Assembly: GCA_001303955.1 (NCBI GenBank)
Contig: LJUP01000003.1
Span: 1-50,542 of the forward strand
Source: Bacteroides sp. SM23_62
GTDB taxonomy: Bacteria; Bacteroidota; Bacteroidia; Bacteroidales; SM23-62
DNA: 50,542 nucleotides
Direction: 5' to 3'
Below are positions 1-8,456 of this stretch, in pieces. The translations under genes were made by a program, and so were the position numbers. The notes under the pieces were generated by a model. It was not told where the DNA came from, searched no databases, and saw only the letters and a list, made by a program, of their open reading frames with translations. Within the stretch, counting starts at the first letter, position 1. Every line of letters starts with the position of its first letter.

Positions 1-272
1 CATAACTTCCGGGGAGTAAACCATTAAAAATAAGACCATTACCTGGCTTGGTCGGAATCTTCTTTTGAGATATCGTCTTTCGAAGAACAGCTGTGACCTG
101 CAATCGCCCGCCTTTGATGCGAGATATGCAAGATTCCTGGCACTGTATTCTTTCGGCTCTGAAATAAAGAGACCTTCCCGGTCATCAGGAGCCTGCTTCT
201 TCGATTATGGCAAATTATTTAAATCATCTATATATAGAAATGTGAAAACTAATGAGGCAAAGGAATAATTTT
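1..272. other. No gene recognised at left edge
   Basis: This stretch holds no reading frame with a ribosome binding site or recognisable product. A 67-codon open frame at 65-268 has no Shine-Dalgarno sequence and runs into the start of the next gene. The last 60 bases are AT-rich and probably contain the promoter of the rhodanese gene, but no convincing -35/-10 pair could be fixed. Confidence 0.5.
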
Positions 273-767
273 ATGAAAAAAGAATCTATTTTGACTTTGG
301 TTTTTGGTTTATCACTGGCTTTGACGATGACGGGCTGCACTCCCGCCCGACCCGTAACGATAATGGAGGAGGAGCCAATTCCTCGAGCCGAAAGGGCTGA
401 TGTAGCTTTTCCCGAGGTACCCCGGATAATTGCCGAAGAATTAAAGCAGCTTATGGACAATAAGGGTGAGTATATATTAGTGGATACACGGAGCAGCTCT
501 AGCTATAATTATGGGCATATCGAAGGAGCGATAAATATTTATAATAATCCTCAAGGAGACCCTTTTCCCCGCGAAATGATGCTTAGGGCTCTTCCCAGGA
601 ATAAATTGATCATCCTTTATTGTGATTGACCAGATGATAATAGCAGCGCCAGTCTGGCGCTGGAGTTATGGGATCTGGGTTATGATCAGGATAAGGTAAA
701 GGTTTTATCCGAAGGTCTGTATCGCTGGAAGGAGTTGGGCTATCCTGTTATAGAAACCGAGAATTAG
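273..767 (+). CDS. Selenocysteine-containing rhodanese-like lipoprotein
   Basis: Probable sulfurtransferase or thiol/selenol redox protein of the rhodanese fold, exported and lipid-anchored. The frame from ATG 273 (AAGGAA Shine-Dalgarno at 260-265) runs 118 codons to an in-frame TGA at 627-629, then 45 more codons to TAG at 765-767, giving 164 residues. Residues 1-22 are a lipoprotein signal (TMTGC, lipid Cys22). VDTRSSSSYNYGHIEGAINI is the usual rhodanese start of DxR...GHIxGAxNI. The active-site loop reads YCD-U-PDDNSSASLALEL. Relatives have YCxCPNEATSA there, so the TGA falls exactly on the catalytic cysteine. After it the protein continues as normal rhodanese (LWDLGYDQDKVKVLSEG, then W and the C-terminal ELGYPV). 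A hairpin follows the TGA. The alternative is a nonsense mutation, but the preserved downstream frame argues against that. No partner gene is adjacent; the next gene converges from the other strand. Confidence 0.85.
627..662 (+). promoter_or_regulatory. Sec UGA codon and bacterial SECIS-like hairpin
   Basis: TGA at 627-629 is followed after 14 nt by a perfect 8-bp stem, CAGCGCCA (644-651) paired with TGGCGCTG (655-662), closing a three-base loop GTC (652-654). The loop begins 22 nt after the UGA and its first base is G. Both fit the known layout of bacterial SECIS elements, which lie inside the coding region just 3' of the UGA and are bound by SelB. Pairing is read by eye, not folded. Confidence 0.75.
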
Positions 768-807
768 AGAAAATTACGATTCTTGTTGCTGGAGACCATT
801 AAAGAGA

Positions 808-2730
808 TTAGATTTTAGCCTTAGCCTTCAGGTCCTTATATAGGTCCTTGATGGATTTTTTGATATCTGATTCAGGCGGATATACCCTGTCAAAGCCCAG
901 TCTCTTGAACGTAGCTTCGTCTTTCTTGAAATCGCGCTTGCCAATGCCGAGAATTCCGCCGATATATAAGATAATCTCGCCAATTCCGGACTCGATACAT
1001 TTGTCTCTGAATCCCTGTAGATCCATTTCAGCCATTCCATAAAGCGAACTTATGATCATTGCGTCAGCACCGGTTTCTTGGGCAACTTTGATGAATTCAT
1101 CAGCCGGGGTTTGAGCACCCAGTGCAACAACATTGAAACCGTTTTCTTTAAGAACCTTGGAAACGATCTTTGTACCTATGACATGAGCATCAACACCTAC
1201 GGTACCTGTAACAATAGTGGGTGTCCTTTTCATCTGGAGCTTTATGATCTCATCATCAGCTTCATCTTTTTTCACAGGTGAACCAATCACACTTCCCCCT
1301 GAAAGAGCCCAGAAATCAGAAAGTGAAGTATTGAAGTTCAGCTTTGTTCCTTCAGCCTTTTCTCTTTCCTTTATTTTTTCGTCGTTGTACTTCCTTACTT
1401 CTTCCGGAATAGGAAGGTTTCCGTAATCGATATAACGGCAGGCTCCCTGTAAATCCCTTGCCCCCAGAACAAGATCCCTGGTATGAATATTTATGGAAAA
1501 AGGCGAATCAAGAACTCCGGCTTCCACTGCCTTAACAGTGCCAACAATAACATCTCCGTCACCCATTTCTGCAACCTTGTCTAAAATAGCACTGACCGCG
1601 AGCTCCGTCATTCTTTCCTCCTGCTCTATCTCAGCAGTTACTGGTTCAAATTTCTGCTGTCTTACGACATTGAAGATCCAGTTAGCAGATCGATAGGTCT
1701 GCATATGTGACTCAATGCTTGGTATTCCTGTTGCTTCATCGATGGTTTTTACTGAGCAGGCAGCAAGGCTGGACATTGCTGCTATCATGGCAATGTAATT
1801 TATGTAGCCGAAAGCATTGCCTATGTCCTGCGGGAATGGAAACAGCGATGACTGGTTGCCGATAATACCCGGTATAATAACGTCGTTAAAGCCGAATTTA
1901 TCCAAGTATTTCCTGAAAAGTTTTTCACATACCCTGATCTCTGCAATATCCTGGTTTATATTTCCCTGGAAATTCATGAGCGGAACAATGCTCTTGGTGC
2001 CCTGGCCGGCTGAGACAAGAGCCTCAAGGATCTGGGTTGCTATATTTACATACATTGGTATAACGCCGTTGGGAAGCCAGCCGTGCGTATCTGTGCTTAT
2101 AATAACGCCCTTTTCAGCATAACAGCTTATCAGCCTGCCGAGATACCGTGCCGTCTGAATACACTCTTCAACTGTTGCTTTTTTATCATATCCCGAAATC
2201 CATCCGAAAAAGCTGTTAGGCATTGCCGTCATACCCGAAGCAAAAGCGATCTCTCCCACAAAACTATTGGCAACACGTGAACATCTGGGATCAAAGGCCC
2301 CCTCGCAGGATTCCACTACCTTGCGGGTGGTTTTTACTCCGTGGTTAATTATAGGATAACCGTTTAATTTACTTTTCCCTGTCTTTATACTTTCCTCAAG
2401 CCCCTTTTGTGCCTTATCAAGCTGAAGATTACGGGTATAAGAATCGGTTGTGAAAGGAAATAAGCGAACACCTACTTCATTTAATGAACGAAGAAGCTTG
2501 ATCTCTTCCTCAACAACAGGAACGCCTGATCGAGGGAAAAGCCCGATTTTTCCTTCTTCTTTATATTTTGCAAGCACCTTTGTAAAATTTTTACTGTCAG
2601 GCATCTTCTTTTGGTATTCAATTGCCTCATCCAAATCCACATCTTTGCCTGTAGGCCATGCTGATAACTCTTTTTCACGCATTTTTGCAAAAGTATCATC
2701 ATCGATACGCTGTTGTTTAACCTTTATCAC
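808..2730 (-). CDS. Fused GlmE-GlmS type B12-dependent mutase
   Basis: Adenosylcobalamin carbon-skeleton mutase of the glutamate mutase family, 640 residues. Residues 1-485 match the epsilon (catalytic) subunit from its start (WPTGKDVDL) to its end. Residues 503-635 match the sigma (cobalamin-binding) subunit, with the cobalt-ligand motif DAHVIG (His516), SSLYG and IGG. In clostridia the two parts are separate genes. The three arginines that grip the substrate carboxylates in clostridial GlmE (66, 100, 149) are present as Arg67, Arg100 and Arg149. Position 171, the glutamate that holds the substrate amino group, is proline here, position 177 is Trp instead of Tyr, and Tyr181 is kept. The substrate is therefore probably a dicarboxylate other than glutamate (inference). 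GTG start with AAAGGAG eight bases upstream. It lies downstream of the glycyl radical enzyme and activase on the same strand; a MutL-like reactivase is encoded divergently. Confidence 0.88.
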   Translation of the reverse strand: MIKVKQQRIDDDTFAKMREKELSAWPTGKDVDLDEAIEYQKKMPDSKNFTKVLAKYKEEGKIGLFPRSGVPVVEEEIKLLRSLNEVGVRLFPFTTDSYTRNLQLDKAQKGLEESIKTGKSKLNGYPIINHGVKTTRKVVESCEGAFDPRCSRVANSFVGEIAFASGMTAMPNSFFGWISGYDKKATVEECIQTARYLGRLISCYAEKGVIISTDTHGWLPNGVIPMYVNIATQILEALVSAGQGTKSIVPLMNFQGNINQDIAEIRVCEKLFRKYLDKFGFNDVIIPGIIGNQSSLFPFPQDIGNAFGYINYIAMIAAMSSLAACSVKTIDEATGIPSIESHMQTYRSANWIFNVVRQQKFEPVTAEIEQEERMTELAVSAILDKVAEMGDGDVIVGTVKAVEAGVLDSPFSINIHTRDLVLGARDLQGACRYIDYGNLPIPEEVRKYNDEKIKEREKAEGTKLNFNTSLSDFWALSGGSVIGSPVKKDEADDEIIKLQMKRTPTIVTGTVGVDAHVIGTKIVSKVLKENGFNVVALGAQTPADEFIKVAQETGADAMIISSLYGMAEMDLQGFRDKCIESGIGEIILYIGGILGIGKRDFKKDEATFKRLGFDRVYPPESDIKKSIKDLYKDLKAKAKI

Positions 2731-2823
2731 TGATCATTCTCCTTTGTGACCTGTTGGCAATCGCTTTGTTGTTGCTATATTTAGAGATAGCTCGGTACAG
2801 CCGGATAGAAATATAGTCAATGA

Positions 2824-3726
2824 TTATTTTGAGATCTCACATTTAAGCCCAAAGGATTCAATAATTTGTTTTGCTTTGTCCAGTTCCTTTTCGGTCGGAT
2901 ATTTTACGTCTTTAAGGTGATATTTCATATCTATCATTCTGTATTTGTTTTCACCATACCTATGATATGGCAATATATTCACAGGAGTATCTTTGGCCAG
3001 TTCTGCCACAGTCTTTGCTATAGCTTTAATGTTTTTTTCCGAATCATTGTACCCGGGTATCAGCGGAACTCGTAAAACCATTGGAATTCTCTTTTCAACA
3101 ACCAGGGCCAGATTGCTCAGAATCAAATCATTCGATTGACCGCAGAATCTTTTATGTTCTTCAGCATCCATATGTTTCAGATCATAATATACCAGATCCG
3201 TATAAGCCAAAATTTTTTCCATTTCCTGTTTTGATCCGAATCCGGAAGTGTCTGCGCATGTATGGATATCATTTTTTCTACAGCGTTTAAACAGTTCCGC
3301 GACGAAATCAGCCTGCATGAGAATTTCTCCTCCAGAACATGTAATGCCGCCTCCTGATAATTTGTAGTAATCTATATCTCTTTTTACTATATTATAGACT
3401 TCCTCAACTGTCATTTTAGTGCCGGACATCCGGAGCGCCCCCTGTACGCATGCCTCAACGCATTTGCCACATCTGTCGCAGGATTTCCGGTCTATATGTA
3501 TACCGTCTTCATCCAGCGTTATGAGCCCTAATGGACATGTCTCTACACATGTCCCGCATTTTTTACAGGAAGTATATCTCCAGGTTACTTCAGGCAAAGG
3601 ATTCCATGATTCCGGATTTGAACACCAGAGGCAGGTTAGGGGACATCCCTTAAGGAAAACAGTAGTTCTTACTCCCGGACCGTCATCAATACTATATCTT
3701 TGGATATTAAACACTATCCCTTCCAT
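2824..3726 (-). CDS. Glycyl radical enzyme activase (radical SAM)
   Basis: Radical SAM protein that abstracts hydrogen from the glycine of a glycyl radical enzyme. 300 residues, usual for the activases that carry extra clusters. The N-terminus has IQRYSIDDGPGVRTTVFLKG, then the SAM-cluster motif CPLTCLWC (CxxxCxxC) followed by NPES. An inserted ferredoxin-like module carries two 4Fe-4S motifs (CKKCGTCVETCP and CDRCGKCVEAC). The barrel follows with GGGITCSGGE and LRVPLIPGYND. It sits between the glycyl radical enzyme (upstream, same strand) and the mutase, which makes the enzyme at 4038-6560 its obvious target. The two extra clusters are typical of activases for enzymes other than pyruvate formate-lyase. 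The 311 bp before its start hold palindromes that could uncouple its expression from the upstream gene. Confidence 0.93.
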   Translation of the reverse strand: MEGIVFNIQRYSIDDGPGVRTTVFLKGCPLTCLWCSNPESWNPLPEVTWRYTSCKKCGTCVETCPLGLITLDEDGIHIDRKSCDRCGKCVEACVQGALRMSGTKMTVEEVYNIVKRDIDYYKLSGGGITCSGGEILMQADFVAELFKRCRKNDIHTCADTSGFGSKQEMEKILAYTDLVYYDLKHMDAEEHKRFCGQSNDLILSNLALVVEKRIPMVLRVPLIPGYNDSEKNIKAIAKTVAELAKDTPVNILPYHRYGENKYRMIDMKYHLKDVKYPTEKELDKAKQIIESFGLKCEISK

Positions 3727-4037
3727 GGGGGCCTTTATATCTCCTCTACTTTCAGGGGGAAATTCTCCCGGTGGATAAACCTTTGAGCAATAAGACTTTT
3801 AGAAGGGCGGTTTATATTCGTCAAGAAAAAAAGTTGCTTTTATCCGCCTTCGCGGAAGACCACGAGTTTGCCCGTGGTTGAATACGTAATTGATCGCTTG
3901 CTGCGGCGCGGTGTCGCCCACAATTTAGGCGGATAATCGCGTCATTGCCGGAGGCGAAGACGGGTATTTTAATGGGACCACGGGTTTACCCGTGGGGCTC
4001 CATATGGATTCAGGGACAAGGTGCAATTTTTCAAGCG
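3727..4037. repeat. Structured palindromic spacer between GRE and activase genes
   Basis: This 311-bp gap has no reading frame of note but is rich in inverted repeats. CCACGGGTTTACCCGTGG at 3978-3995 is a perfect 8-bp stem with a two-base loop. A near copy with one mismatch lies at 3859-3878. Both are near or inside an outer pair, TTATCCGCC (3840-3848) and GGCGGATAA (3928-3936). The pattern resembles REP-type intergenic repeats. Seen from the minus-strand operon it could also act as an attenuator or an mRNA-stabilising element. Confidence 0.55.
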
Positions 4038-6560
4038 TTATAAAATTTCGTGCATTGAACGCCGAACAATCTCTTCCTGCAGATCATGTGGCAGGTCTAT
4101 GAAGTATGCACTGTATCCGCCGACCCTGACAAGAAGATTCTTATGTCTCTCAGGATGCTTTTGCGCATCAAGGAGTTCTTCACGGCTGTGAATGTTGAAC
4201 TGGATGTGCCATCCCTGTCTGGCCATAAATGCCTTAATAAGCGAGCCCAGTTTCTGCAGTTTCTCATCCGTGTTAAGTACATTCTTTGAGAACTTCATAT
4301 TCATAGCATAGCCGACATATTCCTTGGAGTAAGGTTTTTTTGTCGCAGAATTTATAGCTGCGGTCGGGCCGTTAACGTCCATACCCGGCATTACAGAGCA
4401 GGCCGCATCGTTGGTAGGTGAACCGGCAGTTCTGCCGTTAGGCAATGCGCCGATCGCTTTGCCGATAACAACATGTCCGGCTGCCGCGCCGATGAAGAGC
4501 ATGGGCTTTTTGCCGGTTATAGGATCTATCCATCTCTGCATGATTTCAGGCACTTTGGTTGAGAGTTTGTCATATATAGAATCAACATAATCATCATCAT
4601 TTCCGTATTTGGGCGCGTTGAGACACATTTGACGGAGATCTTCATGGCCATCCCAGTTCTTTGCACAGGCCTCGAGCATCTCTGCTATGGCAACCTTTTT
4701 CTCATCAAAGACTAGTTTTTTGATTGCAGACAGACAATCAGCAATGTCGACCAAACCACGGCTCCCCAGCCAGGAGGTTCTGCCCTCCGGATAACGGGCA
4801 CCGCCTTCTTTCGGAGTAAGTCCTGACGGTATGCAGTCCTCATATTGCATAGCGCATCGCAGTCCGCTCATGGGACCATCTGTAATTTCCGTACACAATG
4901 AAAGCATTTTAACTTTGTGCAGAATGGGTACAAAATATTCCACCTGTTTGTAATATGCTTCTATAATCTGTTCAAGGCTGGTGAAGTCTTTTGGATCTCC
5001 AGTCTTGGGCCCTAGCTGCTTCTGGGTTCTTGGATCAAAACCGTTGTTAAGGGCTAGCTCAAATACTTTCAGTTGACTGATATTATGGCCGCCGCCTACA
5101 TGTTCCATTCTGTCAAGATGATAACCAAGGCATCCGCTTGCATTCCAGTTGCACGCATCTTCAATAGCTACATCTCTGTCAAGGTAGCGCTTGGTGCCAA
5201 GCTTGTCATTCAGGAATGCTGGGTTGCCGCCGCCGAATTTGACATTAGAGCGCAGGGCATGAAGTAAAAATTTTTTATCCATTTCCGGATTATAGCGGAT
5301 ATAAACCGCGGGCTCGGAGAGTTTGATCTGAGCCATTACTTCGAGTATAAGCCAGGAAAGCTCATTAGTCAGGTCATTTCCGTTTTCATCCACACCGCAG
5401 AGGGTGATATTCGGCAATAATGATCCGGGGGCCGCTCTCTGTGAACGGGGTATAGTTACAAGATTTTCACATTCTCTTATCTTGAGCCAGAGGGCACCAA
5501 GGAGTTCAGCAGCGTCCTGCGCAGTGATTTTATCGGCTTCTTTGTCTTTTTTATAATAGGGATAAAGGATCTGGTCAAGGCGCCCAATAGGTACTTCAGG
5601 GCGATCGGAACTTTCTTTCCAGCATGCCAGGTGATAAAGCCTTACGCATTGAACAGCCTCGAAGAAATCACGCGGAGGCTCAGCGGGTACTCGTTCGCAG
5701 GCTTCTGCAATCCTGATAAGTTCCGCCTTCCGTTCGGGACGGGTCTCTTTTTCAGCCATTTTTCTGGCCAGATCCGCATGCCTCTCTGCAAATTTGATGA
5801 AAGCTTGGCAGGAGATAATGCATGCCTCAAGCAGCCAGTATTTACGAAGGAATTGAGCTGAACCGTGGGAATTTTCATTATCGCCTTCAGCCATCATCCT
5901 TTCACGTTCTTTTTTACATAAATCAATTACATGTTTAAGACCATTATCAATGCATTGAGCACTGACCTGGGCCACACCGCCGCCGTATGCGCTAAAATTC
6001 TGGAACAGGCCCCTGTCCATTTTATAGCGAACGCCGCGTCCTTCAAACACACAACCCCTGTCAAATAAAAGATCAAAAACTTCAGGTCCCATATCATATT
6101 CAAGAGCAGCGTTTACAGTGCTGACCTTTGGCATATGTTCAACCCAGTACTCAGCGTCCTCTTTCAGTGCCTTTAAATCTTCAGGTGTGATATTTTTGGA
6201 TTCGATGTCGCTGGTCTTTCGATCAAACTTGCCGCTTTGGCACATTTCTAAAATCTCATTGGGCTTCATTGCGCACAGTGTACCATTACCGCGTATGAAT
6301 TTTGTCAGAGAGCCTACGATTATCTCACCATCTCTGATAAGCAGCGGACATTCAAGCAACCTTTTTTCAAAGGCTTTGGCCCAGCGGATGTCTACAGGCA
6401 GGCCTTCCGTCTCTTTCCATGACTTGGTGAAGAGGAGTGTGTCGTCCACATAAACCTGCGGTTCTGCTTCTTCCCATTCCTTTTTAAGCCTCTGTAGTCT
6501 GGGAGTCATAACCCGGACTTTTCTTATTTCTTCTGGATTAACTTTTACACTTTGTATCAT
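4038..6560 (-). CDS. Glycyl radical enzyme, non-pyruvate-formate-lyase type
   Basis: 840-residue glycyl radical enzyme, the usual size for dehydratase, decarboxylase, lyase and X-succinate synthase classes. The C-terminal radical loop is RVGGYSAYF (radical glycine about residue 815). The active-site cysteine is Cys477 in NASGCLGYH. Eliminase and decarboxylase classes normally have GCxE, where the glutamate two places on is the general base; here that place is Gly479. This argues against a simple diol dehydratase, choline lyase or hydroxyphenylacetate decarboxylase and leaves the reaction open. X-succinate synthases also lack that glutamate, but the rest was not matched to them. ATG start with AAGGAAG upstream and a good sigma-70 promoter. 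Genes for its activase and a B12 mutase follow on the same strand. Cytoplasmic and oxygen-sensitive by family. Confidence 0.92.
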   Translation of the reverse strand: MIQSVKVNPEEIRKVRVMTPRLQRLKKEWEEAEPQVYVDDTLLFTKSWKETEGLPVDIRWAKAFEKRLLECPLLIRDGEIIVGSLTKFIRGNGTLCAMKPNEILEMCQSGKFDRKTSDIESKNITPEDLKALKEDAEYWVEHMPKVSTVNAALEYDMGPEVFDLLFDRGCVFEGRGVRYKMDRGLFQNFSAYGGGVAQVSAQCIDNGLKHVIDLCKKERERMMAEGDNENSHGSAQFLRKYWLLEACIISCQAFIKFAERHADLARKMAEKETRPERKAELIRIAEACERVPAEPPRDFFEAVQCVRLYHLACWKESSDRPEVPIGRLDQILYPYYKKDKEADKITAQDAAELLGALWLKIRECENLVTIPRSQRAAPGSLLPNITLCGVDENGNDLTNELSWLILEVMAQIKLSEPAVYIRYNPEMDKKFLLHALRSNVKFGGGNPAFLNDKLGTKRYLDRDVAIEDACNWNASGCLGYHLDRMEHVGGGHNISQLKVFELALNNGFDPRTQKQLGPKTGDPKDFTSLEQIIEAYYKQVEYFVPILHKVKMLSLCTEITDGPMSGLRCAMQYEDCIPSGLTPKEGGARYPEGRTSWLGSRGLVDIADCLSAIKKLVFDEKKVAIAEMLEACAKNWDGHEDLRQMCLNAPKYGNDDDYVDSIYDKLSTKVPEIMQRWIDPITGKKPMLFIGAAAGHVVIGKAIGALPNGRTAGSPTNDAACSVMPGMDVNGPTAAINSATKKPYSKEYVGYAMNMKFSKNVLNTDEKLQKLGSLIKAFMARQGWHIQFNIHSREELLDAQKHPERHKNLLVRVGGYSAYFIDLPHDLQEEIVRRSMHEIL

Positions 6561-6627
6561 TTAAAAATCTTCCTTTTCAAAGAGTATATCTTAAATTATA
6601 TACAGTTTTTATATGCTATTTTTAAAT

Positions 6628-6656
6628 ATTATAAGCACGAATTTGGAAAAGTGCAA
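6628..6656 (-). promoter_or_regulatory. Sigma-70 promoter of the GRE-activase-mutase operon
   Basis: Read on the minus strand: TTGCAC (6656-6651), a 17-base spacer, TATAAT (6633-6628). The start of transcription should fall near 6621, giving a leader of about 60 bases before the ATG at 6560. No operator was recognised. Confidence 0.65.
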
Positions 6657-6832
6657 AGAAAAAGTAATATATCTTATATAATCCTTTAGTTACAAGCCTG
6701 CTGGGAATGGTATTATATATGGAAAATTAATATTGATAGTTCCCAATTAATCCTTTTTTTGTTGACAATGTTTAAATTTATATATTTTACTTAATGATAA
6801 GTAAAATCAGCAAAGGGATTCGTGAAAAAATA

Positions 6833-8260
6833 ATGGAAGACAAGAGATTACTGATCGATTTCGGAAGCACATTTACAAAGGTTGTCTATATTGATTTAAA
6901 TAAAAATAAAATTATTTCGAAAGCAAATCATTTTTCAACAGTGGATACTGATATTACTGAGGGCTTAAGGGAGTGCTTAAAGGATATTTCGCTTGATTCA
7001 GGCATAAGCAATCTTGAGGAAAGCGAAGCTCTCGCATGCAGCAGCGCGGCCGGCGGGCTCCGCATCGTGTGCACTGGTTTTGTGCCGGACTACAGCAGTG
7101 AAGCGGCAAATCTCGCGGCGCTTGGCGCCGGCGCTAAAGTTGTCGGATCCTTTTCTTATGAAATAACCGCGAAAGAACTCGAAGAGATCGAAAGCCTTTC
7201 TCCTGACATTATCCTGATGACAGGAGGAACCGACGGTGGCGACAAGAAGGTAATAATCCATAACGCTAAAATGCTGGCAAGAAGGAAATGGCCTGACACG
7301 AATATCATCGTTGCGGGCAATAAATCCGCGCATGACGAGATCGCTTCAGTCTTAAAAGGCAGTGATAATATCTTTTATGCAAAGAATGTAATGCCTGAAG
7401 TCGGAAAATTGGATGTGGATTCCTGCAATAAGATCATTCGGGAATTGTTCATAACAAGGATAATTAAAGCAAAGGGCATCGCAAAGGCAAAATCCCTTAT
7501 CAAAAATGTCCTCATGCCTACGCCATCAGCTGTACTTGAAGCAGCCAGACTGCTCGCGGATGGATATAGAGGCGTACAGGCAGGCACGGCTTCAGGGAAT
7601 TCGGTCACAGGAACACCAGTCCAAGGAACTTTAGTTCCTGGATTAGGTGAACTTATGGTGATTGACGTTGGCGGAGCCACAACAGACATACATTCTGTTG
7701 CAGAAGGAAAACCAGGTAGCGGAGCCACTGCTCAGGTAGGCTTGCCCGAGCCTTATGTAAAGAGGACCGTGGAAGGAGATCTCGGTTTAAGATATAATAT
7801 AGATAAGCTTATTGAAATAGCTAAACAGAGGGGGGTCTCGAAGGATTTTGAGCGGACGGCTCTGAAATTTTGCACACAAGGTTATTTGCCGGATGGAAAA
7901 GATGAGGTTGATTGTCATATTACACTGACCAGGATGGCAGTAGAAATCGCGGTGAACAGGCATGCAGGTAAGATTAAGATTAAGTATAGCCCTTCCGGAG
8001 AGATCATCTTTCAATATGGAAAGGACCTTACTAAGGTTAATTGCATAATCGGAACAGGCGGACCGATAATATATTCTACAGATCCGAAGAGAATACTGGA
8101 AACTGCCAGGTTCAGTGAAAAAGAACCGTATATTCTCAAACCGAAATCGCCCCAATTCTTCCTTGATACTGAATATATTATGTATGCCGGAGGATTATTG
8201 AGCACAATCAATCCTGAAAAAGCCTTTTTATTTTTAAGGAAGTATATTAAAGAGTTATAG
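6833..8260 (+). CDS. MutL/GlmL-type ATPase, mutase reactivating factor
   Basis: Actin/Hsp70-fold ATPase of the GlmL/MutL family, which is encoded with glutamate and related B12 mutases and is thought to repair or reload their cofactor. The N-terminal phosphate loop is LLIDFGSTFTKV. Later motifs are ALACSSAAGGLRIV, ILMTGGTDGGDK, MPTPSAVLEAA, VIDVGGATTDIHSV and IGTGGPIIYS. ATG 6833 gives 475 residues and puts the phosphate loop at the usual place; AAAGGG lies upstream. An in-frame ATG at 6794 would add 13 residues but has no Shine-Dalgarno sequence. The gene is divergent from the GRE-activase-mutase operon and is followed by the aldehyde oxidoreductase, which supports one pathway. Cytoplasmic. 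Confidence 0.9.
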   Translation: MEDKRLLIDFGSTFTKVVYIDLNKNKIISKANHFSTVDTDITEGLRECLKDISLDSGISNLEESEALACSSAAGGLRIVCTGFVPDYSSEAANLAALGAGAKVVGSFSYEITAKELEEIESLSPDIILMTGGTDGGDKKVIIHNAKMLARRKWPDTNIIVAGNKSAHDEIASVLKGSDNIFYAKNVMPEVGKLDVDSCNKIIRELFITRIIKAKGIAKAKSLIKNVLMPTPSAVLEAARLLADGYRGVQAGTASGNSVTGTPVQGTLVPGLGELMVIDVGGATTDIHSVAEGKPGSGATAQVGLPEPYVKRTVEGDLGLRYNIDKLIEIAKQRGVSKDFERTALKFCTQGYLPDGKDEVDCHITLTRMAVEIAVNRHAGKIKIKYSPSGEIIFQYGKDLTKVNCIIGTGGPIIYSTDPKRILETARFSEKEPYILKPKSPQFFLDTEYIMYAGGLLSTINPEKAFLFLRKYIKEL

Positions 8261-8271
8261 ATCTAATAAAA

Positions 8272-8433
8272 AAGAGAATATCGAATATCGAAATAGTCTG
8301 AACTTCATAATTCGAAATTCCCTGTTAGATATTCGATATTCTTTAACGTTTTGTCTCTAAAAAAAGAGTCCCATGGGACATATTTGCACTAGTTAGACCT
8401 TATAAGGCCAATAATTTTGACCGTTACCAAAGA
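8272..8433. repeat. Composite intergenic repeat, copy 1
   Basis: First of four copies of a non-coding element (others at 11795, 23801 and 24289). It has two parts: an AT-rich A part bounded by GAATATCGAATAT-like ends, and a B part with AAAAAAGAGTCCCATGGGAC running to CGTTACCAAAG. In this copy the A core (CATAATTCGAAATTCCCTGT) is in the opposite orientation to copies 2 and 3, while the B part has the same orientation. It fills the gap between the mutL-like gene and the aldehyde oxidoreductase gene. Confidence 0.7.
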
Positions 8434-8456
8434 ATAATTATTTAAGGAGCTATCCT

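Noticed and set aside
65-268. A 67-codon open frame at the left edge
   Set aside because: No ribosome binding site, no recognisable motif, and it overlaps the rhodanese leader.
627-629. Rhodanese gene broken by a nonsense mutation
   Set aside because: The TGA sits exactly on the catalytic position, the downstream frame is conserved and a SECIS-like hairpin follows. A second Sec-type gene in the same window adds support.
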